In this document: piece after piece, positions 47,878 through 55,181 of the stretch
Numbering within the stretch: the stretch's first letter is position 1
Layout: every line of letters begins with the position of its first letter
The notes under the pieces: generated by a model
Database searches by the model: none
Told to the model about the DNA's origin: nothing
What the model saw: the letters and a program-made list of their open reading frames with translations, nothing else
Translations under genes and position numbers: made by a program
Assembly (NCBI GenBank): GCA_910587275.1
Contig: CAJUMD010000004.1
Location: forward strand, 1-58,325
Length of the DNA stretch: 58,325 nt
Direction of reading: 5' to 3'
From: an uncultured Kineothrix sp.
GTDB lineage: Bacteria; Bacillota; Clostridia; Lachnospirales; Lachnospiraceae

Positions 47878-49062
47878 ATGTTAGCAGGAGAAATGCGGGA
47901 ACATCTGAAAAACGTGATTATACCTTTTTGGGAGGGGCTTAAGGACAATGCCGAAGGCGGTTACTACGGCTGGGTCGGATATGACCTGAAAGTGGATGAA
48001 AAGGCGGTGAAGGGCTGTATCTTAAACAGCAGGATTCTGTGGTTTTTTTCCAACGCTTATAAGATTTTTAAGGATGAAAAGCTGTTGGAGGACGCAAGAC
48101 ACGCCTATGAGTTCATGAAGAAATACTGCATGGATAAGAAATACGGCGGGATATACTGGTCCATCCGTTACGACGGGGAACCGGAGGAGACGATTAAGCA
48201 TACGTACAACCAGGCATTTGCCATTTACGCACTTTCTTCCTATTATGATGCGGGCGGGGATAAGGAAGCGCTGGATATGGCGTTTGAACTGTTCCGCATC
48301 ATAGAGGAAAAATGTACGGACGAAGTAGGGTACCGGGAATGCTTCAGCTGCGCTTTTCTGGAAATCGAGAACGATAAACTTTCCGAAAACGGCGTGATTG
48401 CGGATAAGACGATGAACACGCTCCTGCATGTACTGGAAGCCTATACGGAGCTTTACCGTGTAAGCGGGGATGCCCGGGTGGGGGAGAAATTAAAGCGGAT
48501 ATTGGATACCTTTGCCGACAAGGTATACAATCCGCCCCTGCACCGGCAGGAAGTGTTCTTTGATGCACAGATGGACACGATTCTGGACCTGCATTCCTAC
48601 GGACACGATATCGAGACGGCATGGCTGGTGGACAGGGCGCTGGAAGTCCTGGAGGATGAGGGATACACGCGGAAACTGCGTCCGATAACAAAGGACCTGA
48701 CCGCACAGATTTACAAAACGGCGTTCGACGGCCATTCCCTTGCCAATGAGTGTGAAAAGGGAGTGGTGGACGAAACCCGTGTCTGGTGGGTACAGGCGGA
48801 GACCGTGGTGGGATTCTTAAACGGGTATGAAAAGGATTCTTCCAAAACGGAGTACCTGGACGCGGCGAAAAGCGTATGGGAGTTTATCAAAGAGTATGTA
48901 GTGGATCAACGAGACGGAAGCGAGTGGTACTGGAAAGTGGATAAGGAAGGGAAGCCCATCGGGGAAGAACCCATTGTGGAACCGTGGAAATGCCCGTACC
49001 ATAATGGCAGAATGTGCTTTGAGGTGATAAGGAGGAGCGAGAATGTCCCAGAATTTGCATAA
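47878..49062 (+). CDS. Cellobiose 2-epimerase-like protein (AGE family)
   Basis: The 394-residue (alpha/alpha)6 barrel resembles cellobiose 2-epimerases: NSRILWFFSNAYK, HTYNQAFAIYALSSYY, DLHSYGHDIETAWLVDRAL with the catalytic His, ETRVWWVQAETVVGFLNGY and CPYHNGRMCFEVIRR with the second His. In mannan pathways this enzyme turns beta-1,4-mannobiose into mannosyl-glucose for GH130_1. GGGAG lies 7 nt before ATG 47878. The end overlaps the GH130_1 gene by 20 nt, a strong sign of a joint pathway. Confidence 0.93.
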   Translation: MLAGEMREHLKNVIIPFWEGLKDNAEGGYYGWVGYDLKVDEKAVKGCILNSRILWFFSNAYKIFKDEKLLEDARHAYEFMKKYCMDKKYGGIYWSIRYDGEPEETIKHTYNQAFAIYALSSYYDAGGDKEALDMAFELFRIIEEKCTDEVGYRECFSCAFLEIENDKLSENGVIADKTMNTLLHVLEAYTELYRVSGDARVGEKLKRILDTFADKVYNPPLHRQEVFFDAQMDTILDLHSYGHDIETAWLVDRALEVLEDEGYTRKLRPITKDLTAQIYKTAFDGHSLANECEKGVVDETRVWWVQAETVVGFLNGYEKDSSKTEYLDAAKSVWEFIKEYVVDQRDGSEWYWKVDKEGKPIGEEPIVEPWKCPYHNGRMCFEVIRRSENVPEFA

Positions 49063-50227
49063 AAAATATTATGAGGAACTTGAGAAATACGAAGCGCTGG
49101 TAAACCGTAAAAATGAGGTGGACGGGGATTTTTATAACGGTGTTTATGACCGGTACAAATATCCCGTGCTGACGAGGAATCATATTCCGCTTACGTGGCA
49201 GTACGACTTAAACCCTGAGACGAATCCTTATTTCATGAAGCGGCTGGGCATCAATGCGGTGATGAATTCGGGAGCTATAGAATTAAACGGAAAATATTAT
49301 TTGGTTGCCCGCATCGAGGGGGACGACAGGAAGTCTTTCTTCGGCGTGGCGGAGAGCGATAACGGCATCGACGGTTTCCGTTTTTGGGATTACCCGATTC
49401 TCCTGCCGGATACCTGCCCGGAAGAAACCAACGTATATGACATGCGTCTGACGAAGCATGAGGACGGTTATATTTACGGCGTGTTCTGCTCCGAAAGCAA
49501 GGATACTTCGGTGAACGACCTGTCCGCGGCTGTGGCGGCGGCTGGAATCGTCCGGACGAAGGATTTGAAGAATTGGGAAAGACTGGATAACCTGGTGACG
49601 TTAAAATCCCCTCAGCAGAGGAACGTGGTACTCCACCCGGAATTTGTGGACGGGAAATATGCGTTTTACACAAGGCCCATGGACGATTTCATCGAGACCG
49701 GATCGGGCGGCGGCATCGGCTTCGGGCTGTGTGAGGACATTACCCACGCGGTGGTGGATGAGGAGAAAATGACCAGCATCAGGAAATACCATACGATTAC
49801 GGAAGCCAAGAACGGCGCCGGCGCGGTACCCATTAAGACGGAAAAGGGATGGATTCATATCGCCCATGGCGTGCGCAATACGGCAGCAGGGCTCAGGTAT
49901 GTGATTTATGCTTTTGCCACCGACTTAAAAGATCCTTCCAAGGTCATTGCAGAGCCGTCGGGCATGTTAATCGGTCCCAGGGGATGGGAGCGCGTGGGCG
50001 ATGTATCCAACGTGGTATTCACCAACGGGGCGGTTGCAAAAGACAACGGGGAAGTGCTGATTTACTATGCGTCCAGCGATACGAGGATGCATGTGGCGGC
50101 GACGACGGTGGAGAAGCTGCTGGATTATGTGTTCCATACGCCTGCGGACCCGCTGCGTTCCGTGGAGTGTGTGGCACAGAGATGTGATTTAATCCGTAAG
50201 AACCTGGAGTTTTTGGAAAAAAATTAA
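49043..50227 (+). CDS. 4-O-beta-D-mannosyl-D-glucose phosphorylase (GH130_1)
   Basis: The 394-residue five-bladed propeller belongs to GH130 subfamily 1: TRNHIPLTWQYDLNPETNP, RLGINAVMNSGAIELNG, YYLVARIEGDDRKSFFGVAES, read in parts, and TNVYDMRLTKHEDGYIYG with the catalytic Asp. It uses phosphate to split mannosyl-glucose into mannose-1-phosphate and glucose. The start overlaps the epimerase end by 20 nt behind GGAGGAGCGAG. A spacer of 218 nt precedes the GH130_2 gene. Confidence 0.95.
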   Translation: MSQNLHKKYYEELEKYEALVNRKNEVDGDFYNGVYDRYKYPVLTRNHIPLTWQYDLNPETNPYFMKRLGINAVMNSGAIELNGKYYLVARIEGDDRKSFFGVAESDNGIDGFRFWDYPILLPDTCPEETNVYDMRLTKHEDGYIYGVFCSESKDTSVNDLSAAVAAAGIVRTKDLKNWERLDNLVTLKSPQQRNVVLHPEFVDGKYAFYTRPMDDFIETGSGGGIGFGLCEDITHAVVDEEKMTSIRKYHTITEAKNGAGAVPIKTEKGWIHIAHGVRNTAAGLRYVIYAFATDLKDPSKVIAEPSGMLIGPRGWERVGDVSNVVFTNGAVAKDNGEVLIYYASSDTRMHVAATTVEKLLDYVFHTPADPLRSVECVAQRCDLIRKNLEFLEKN

Positions 50228-50445
50228 CCGGAAACAAGAAAACCCCAAAAGCGGCAAATCAGGGAACGGGAACAAAAAAAGGGGAAAATGAGGGAACGGG
50301 GATAGAAGGAGTACGTGCGGAAAATAAGCGGTACGAAAATAGTGTAAAATAGATACGGGAAAGAATATAGGAAAAAATATAGGAAAAAGCAGATGGAAAG
50401 CCCGAAAACAAAACGGGAAGTCAGGAAAGGGAAAGGGTACAGAAA

Positions 50446-51468
50446 ATGAGTAATGTAAAAATGATCAGCGCTCCGGTAAAAAACGTGCCTTGGCAGGAAA
50501 GGCCGGAAGGACTCAAAGACGCTCCGATATGGAGATACAGTGAGAACCCGATTATCGGAAGGAATCCGGTAAAAGGTGTGGCAAGGATATTCAACAGTGC
50601 GGTGATGCCTTACGGCGATGAATTTATCGGCGTGTTCCGCGGTGAGCAGGTGAACGGTATTCCCTATATCTACATGGGGAGAAGCAAGGATGCCATCCAT
50701 TGGGAGTTTGACGAGGAGAAGATTCCTTTTGTGGACGAGGACGGCAAGCCCTTTATGCCGGTATATGCTTATGACCCCCGTCTGGTGAAGGTGGAAGATA
50801 CCTATTACATTATCTGGTGCCAGGATTTTTACGGAGCGGCAATCGGAATGGCGAAGACTACGGATTTTAAAACGTTTGTCAGGCTGGAGAATCCGTTCCT
50901 TCCGTTCAACAGGAACGCGGTGCTGTTCCCCAGGAAGATTAACGGCAACTTCATGATGTTAAGCCGTCCCAGCGACAGCGGACATACGCCGTTTGGGGAT
51001 GTGTTCGTAAGCGAAAGCCCGGATTTGGTATACTGGGGCAAGCACAGGCATGTAATGGGCAAGGGAAATGAGTGGTGGGAGTCCTTAAAAATCGGCGGCG
51101 GCGCAGCTCCCATTGAAACAACGGAAGGATGGCTTCTGTTTTACCATGGCGTGAGCGGGACCTGCAACGGTTATGTATATTCCATCGGCGGGGCAATCCT
51201 CGATATCGACAATCCTTCCATCGTAAAATACAGGTGCGAGAATTTCCTTCTGACCCCGGAAGAATGGTATGAGGAAAGGGGATTCGTTCCGAACGTATGC
51301 TTCCCCTGCGCTACCATCCATGATTCCGAGAGCGGAAAGATTGCGGTTTATTACGGCGCGGCGGACAGCTATGTGGGACTTGCTTTCACGCAGTTGGAGG
51401 ACATTGTGGCATATATCAAAGAGCATAGCGTGGTGACGGCTTCGGATACGGAGATTGGCAGAAGATAG
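50446..51468 (+). CDS. Beta-1,4-mannooligosaccharide phosphorylase (GH130_2)
   Basis: The 340-residue GH130 subfamily 2 enzyme phosphorolyses beta-1,4-mannooligosaccharides from the non-reducing end, releasing mannose-1-phosphate. Marks are WRYSENPIIGRNPVKGVARIFNSAV (in parts), FRGEQVNGIPYIYMGRSKD, YAYDPRLVKVEDTYYI with the catalytic Asp, and GGAAPIETTEGWLLFYHGVS. The 218-nt gap before it (50228-50445) is A/G-rich, with repeats such as GAGGGAACGGG, and shows no gene. ATG 50446 has GGAAAGG upstream. Confidence 0.95.
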   Translation: MSNVKMISAPVKNVPWQERPEGLKDAPIWRYSENPIIGRNPVKGVARIFNSAVMPYGDEFIGVFRGEQVNGIPYIYMGRSKDAIHWEFDEEKIPFVDEDGKPFMPVYAYDPRLVKVEDTYYIIWCQDFYGAAIGMAKTTDFKTFVRLENPFLPFNRNAVLFPRKINGNFMMLSRPSDSGHTPFGDVFVSESPDLVYWGKHRHVMGKGNEWWESLKIGGGAAPIETTEGWLLFYHGVSGTCNGYVYSIGGAILDIDNPSIVKYRCENFLLTPEEWYEERGFVPNVCFPCATIHDSESGKIAVYYGAADSYVGLAFTQLEDIVAYIKEHSVVTASDTEIGRR

Positions 51469-51484
51469 TTTCGTAAAAGGGATG

Positions 51485-51524
51485 GGGGCTGTGCAGTCGG
51501 GTTTTGGGAAGACGGCACAGCCCC
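51485..51524 (+). terminator. Hairpin after the GH130_2 gene
   Basis: GGGGCTGTGC (51485-51494) pairs with GCACAGCCCC (51515-51524), then TTGAAA. It lacks a long T-tract and may give partial readthrough into the esterase gene. Confidence 0.55.
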
Positions 51525-51532
51525 TTGAAATA

Positions 51533-51590
51533 TGCCGCTAAAGCGGCACATGGGGCGCATGGCGGACAGGGGGGATGTCCCCCCTGCCCG
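51533..51590. repeat. TGCCGCTAAAGCGGC hairpin, dispersed copy 2, with a GC palindrome
   Basis: 51533-51558 matches 4564-4589 with one difference. It is followed by CAGGGGGGA/TCCCCCCTG (51567-51586) and CCCG. At 4507-4589 the same two parts (a G-rich palindrome ending CTGCCCG and this hairpin) occur in the opposite order. Confidence 0.6.
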
Positions 51591-51622
51591 ATACATGACC
51601 GGTGATTATGGAGGCGGATGTT

Positions 51623-52795
51623 ATGGAGCATGTTTTGGATAAGTACGGGATTGACTATAAGGACGGGATTGTGAACAAGGGGAACCTGAGACGGTTAAAG
51701 AAATGCATGGAGAGGGCGCAGCAGGGGGAAAAACTGACGCTTGGATTTATCGGAGGTTCCATTACGCAGGGGTCGTTGTCTTCCGCACCGGAAACCTGTT
51801 ATGCCTATTTGGTGTTCCGGTGGTGGACGGAGACTTTTCCGCAGGCGGAATTTACCTATGTAAATGCGGGCGTCGGGGGGACGACTTCGCAGTTCGGGGT
51901 TGCCAGGGTGCAGGAGGACCTGCTTAGGCATAAACCGGATTTCGTGATTGTGGAGTTCAGCGTAAACGATGAGGATGAGGAACACTTTGCGGAGACTTAT
52001 GAGGGGCTGGTGAGGAAGATTTACGGAAGCGGTTTTGCGCCTGCTGTCTTGCTGGTGCATAATGTGCGGTACGATACCGGGGTAAATGCCGAGAACAGGC
52101 ACAGGAAAATCGGTAAGGCATATCATCTGCCAAGTGTCAGCATGAAACCGACGATTTACCGGAAAGTGGAAGAAGGGAAGCTGCCGGCAAGGGAGATTAC
52201 GCCGGACGACCTGCACCCCAATGATGAAGGCCACGCTTTGGTGGCAGGGGTTATCCGGGGCTTTCTTGGCGATGTATATGCGCAAAGGAAGGAGACGGAG
52301 GACGGCGGGGAATCTATGGGGAACGGGCTGCCGGAGGCAGTTACGCCCAACGCTTACGAGCATTCCGTGCGTTACCGGAATGACAATTGCGAGCCGGATT
52401 GCGCGGGGTTTGTAAAGGATACGGACGACTCTGCGGAAAACACCGAAAAAAATTTCCGAAAAGGTTGGACTGCAAGCAGTATAAATGATAGAATAGTATT
52501 CAAAGTAGAAGGTACGGAGATAGCGGTCCAGTATAGGAAGTCAGTCAGAAAGCCTGCGCCGGTTGCCCGTGTTACCGTGGACGGTGACGGGGAACATGCG
52601 CATGTTTTGGACGGAAATTTCGGGGAAGACTGGGGAGATTGCCTGTATATCGATACCGTTGCGGAACGTTTGGAAGACAGGGTACATGAGGTGGAGATTA
52701 CCATCGTGGAAGGCAATGCTGCCACGGATGGGGAGACTGCCGGTAAGGGGGTTGCGGTTCCGTTTTATTTGGTATCGGTAATTGGCTCACGGTAG
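51623..52795 (+). CDS. SGNH-hydrolase, acetyl-mannan esterase (CE17-like)
   Basis: The product has 390 residues. The N-terminal SGNH esterase has Ser in LGFIGGSITQGSLSS, Gly in NAGVGGTTSQFG, Asn in VEFSVNDEDEEHF and the Asp-His pair in PDDLHPNDEGHALV. The C-terminal about 130 residues form a beta-sandwich like a carbohydrate-binding module. This layout and the operon match CE17 acetylesterases of mannan-degrading Roseburia, which remove 3-O-acetyl groups from mannooligosaccharides. There is no signal peptide, so it acts in the cytoplasm. ATG 51623 has GGAGG 8 nt upstream. Confidence 0.85.
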   Translation: MEHVLDKYGIDYKDGIVNKGNLRRLKKCMERAQQGEKLTLGFIGGSITQGSLSSAPETCYAYLVFRWWTETFPQAEFTYVNAGVGGTTSQFGVARVQEDLLRHKPDFVIVEFSVNDEDEEHFAETYEGLVRKIYGSGFAPAVLLVHNVRYDTGVNAENRHRKIGKAYHLPSVSMKPTIYRKVEEGKLPAREITPDDLHPNDEGHALVAGVIRGFLGDVYAQRKETEDGGESMGNGLPEAVTPNAYEHSVRYRNDNCEPDCAGFVKDTDDSAENTEKNFRKGWTASSINDRIVFKVEGTEIAVQYRKSVRKPAPVARVTVDGDGEHAHVLDGNFGEDWGDCLYIDTVAERLEDRVHEVEITIVEGNAATDGETAGKGVAVPFYLVSVIGSR

Positions 52796-52805
52796 GAGGA
52801 CAATT

Positions 52806-55142
52806 ATGGGAACAGCAGGAAGCGTCGGAAAGGGTTTTTTTAAACAGCGCAAGGCGGCAGCGGAAGAAGGGACCATCCGAGGGAAACGGGCGAAACGTGC
52901 CGACGAGGTGAACACGGAGAAAGAAACGAGGGTGAAACCCAAAAAAGAACCCGGAATCAGGCGGGGGTTTAAGCCCAAAAACGAAGCGGCCGTGAAAACG
53001 GAAAAAGAGCAGGGTGCGAAAACGAAGCCAACCCTGAAAAAGGGGGCGTCCGTGGAAGTGCGGGCGGCATCCGGGGAAAAAAGCTCTGCCCTGTCCGGCA
53101 ATTCGAGTATCATGGGGACGTTGATTAAGGCGTTTCTGGTTCCGATTGTGCTGATTATCATACTGGGAGCCGTTTCCTATATTACAGCGTCCAACACGAT
53201 TAAGAAACAGGTGGAGGAGTCTTCGGTATCCACCCTTTCGGCAATGGGCATGTATTGTGAACTGATGACCGGGAACGTATCCAGCAAGGCGTTGGAACTG
53301 GTGGCAGGAGACAACCTGTCCGATTATTATGATTCCTATGCCAAGAGGGGCAACAGCGATGCCATGCAGTACTGGCGTGACGCGAAGAAGAATCTGCTGC
53401 AGGTAAAAGCAAGCGTGCAGTACATATACAGTTATAGTATTATTCCCGAATACGGAACATATCTTTCCTCCTTGTCGGGAAGCATGGGGGATGATGTGCT
53501 CCAGGGATTTTTGGAATCAGCGGAAGGACAGTATTTCCCGGAAGGCGATACACGCAAAACCGCATGGCTGGGATACCATTCTTTCCTGGATGAACGTTTT
53601 AAGATAGATTCGGAACGCTACGGTTTGGTTTTTTACCAGAAATTCTTAAAAACGGATACGTTTTTGGTTTTGGACATTACGATGGAAACCGTGGAAAAGA
53701 TGCTGAATGAAATGGATTTTGGCGAAAACAGCATCAAAGGAATGGTTACGCCGGACGGAAGGGAAATCATCCGTATCCAAAGGGAAGGGGAGGGCGTGAA
53801 ACCCGAAAGCACGGAACCGGTTTTTACCGATAAGGAATTTTTTACAAAGAGCATAGGAGCAGCGGAAGTGGGCAGCGAGTACGTGAAGTACAACGGAAGC
53901 ACGTACCTGTACCTTTATACGCCCATAGGAAAGACAGGAATCATGATGTGCAGTCTGATTCCGCAGGATAATATTATAAAGGAAGTAAGTTTTATCCGTA
54001 ATATCTGCGTGGCGATGATTATTCTTGCGTGCATTATCGCTTTTGTCATCGGCAGCAGGATAGCGTCCGGCATGAGCAAGTCCGTGAAAATTATGACAAA
54101 TGGGCTGGATAAGGTAGCGGAAGGCGACCTGACCCAAAGTTTCCATATCAAACGCAAGGATGAATTCGGTCTGTTGGCAAAAGGGCTGAATGACATGCTG
54201 GCGAGTATGCGGACGCTGATGGCGGATATGAAGAAGTTCGGAAATCAGGTAAAGGAAATGGCGGACGGGGTAGCCGTAAAATCGGATACCATCAACACTT
54301 CCATTAAGGAAATATCCAATGCCGTGGACGATGTGGCATCGGGAACGCAGACGCAGGCGAAGGAAGCGGACTTAAGCAACAGCAAAATGGCAGGGTTTGC
54401 CGAAAAAGTGGACAGTGCCTGCGACGGTGCCGACGACATGGGCAATACGATAGACCGCGCCACGGCCGCGGTAGGACAGGGACGCATCATTGTGGGTGAG
54501 CTTAGTAAGAAGACCGAAACAACGGTGGAGATTACGAAAGTCCTTGTGGACAACATTAACGACGTGGGACAGCGGTCTTCGGAAATCGAAGGCTTTATCG
54601 ATACGATTAACAGCATTGCAAGGCAGACCAACCTTCTGTCCTTAAACGCTTCCATTGAGGCGGCGAGGGCAGGGGAAAACGGCAGAGGATTCGCTGTGGT
54701 GGCAGAGGAAATCCGGCAGTTGGCGGACGAATCCATGCAGGCGGGAAAGAATATCAAGAAAATCGTGGAAAATATTGTGGAAACGACACAGAAAACCACG
54801 GATTCCGCTAAGGAAGCCGAGACGATTGTGTACGCACAGGCAGATGCACTCAAGGAGACCATACAGGTCTTTGGGGAAATCAACCAGTGCGTGGAAAGCC
54901 TTGTCAACGGTCTGAAAGAGATTGCAAACAGCATGAGGGAAATTAACGGGGAAAAGGATATGGTGCAGGAATCCATAAGGAGCATTTCCGTTGTTTCCGA
55001 GCAGGCTGCCGTTGCCACGGAGGAAGTGACCGCTGCTTTGGATGGACAGGTGAAAATTGTTTCCGACCTGACGGAAGAAGTGGAACTGTTAAAAGAAGAA
55101 GCGGATGCACTGGATCAATCGCTTAGCAGGTTTCTTGTGTAA
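52806..55142 (+). CDS. Transmembrane methyl-accepting chemotaxis protein in the mannan locus
   Basis: The product has 778 residues. The first about 95 form a very polar Lys/Arg/Glu-rich cytoplasmic extension before the first span (about 108-132), which is unusual. An extracellular sensor of about 265 residues follows (Cache-like: YGLVFYQKFLKTDTFLVLDI, GNSIKGMVTPDGREI in part), then span 2 (about 393-415), a HAMP domain (GLDKVAEGDLTQSF) and the signalling domain with tip RQTNLLSLNASIEAARAGEN and GRGFAVVAEEIRQLADES. It would signal to CheA. AGGAGG lies 6 nt before ATG 52806; the esterase stop is 10 nt upstream, so it belongs to the sugar operon. Confidence 0.92.
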   Translation: MGTAGSVGKGFFKQRKAAAEEGTIRGKRAKRADEVNTEKETRVKPKKEPGIRRGFKPKNEAAVKTEKEQGAKTKPTLKKGASVEVRAASGEKSSALSGNSSIMGTLIKAFLVPIVLIIILGAVSYITASNTIKKQVEESSVSTLSAMGMYCELMTGNVSSKALELVAGDNLSDYYDSYAKRGNSDAMQYWRDAKKNLLQVKASVQYIYSYSIIPEYGTYLSSLSGSMGDDVLQGFLESAEGQYFPEGDTRKTAWLGYHSFLDERFKIDSERYGLVFYQKFLKTDTFLVLDITMETVEKMLNEMDFGENSIKGMVTPDGREIIRIQREGEGVKPESTEPVFTDKEFFTKSIGAAEVGSEYVKYNGSTYLYLYTPIGKTGIMMCSLIPQDNIIKEVSFIRNICVAMIILACIIAFVIGSRIASGMSKSVKIMTNGLDKVAEGDLTQSFHIKRKDEFGLLAKGLNDMLASMRTLMADMKKFGNQVKEMADGVAVKSDTINTSIKEISNAVDDVASGTQTQAKEADLSNSKMAGFAEKVDSACDGADDMGNTIDRATAAVGQGRIIVGELSKKTETTVEITKVLVDNINDVGQRSSEIEGFIDTINSIARQTNLLSLNASIEAARAGENGRGFAVVAEEIRQLADESMQAGKNIKKIVENIVETTQKTTDSAKEAETIVYAQADALKETIQVFGEINQCVESLVNGLKEIANSMREINGEKDMVQESIRSISVVSEQAAVATEEVTAALDGQVKIVSDLTEEVELLKEEADALDQSLSRFLV

Positions 55143-55181
55143 ATCCATGGCGTCCGCAGAAGAAAAGCGGAGGAATATCGA

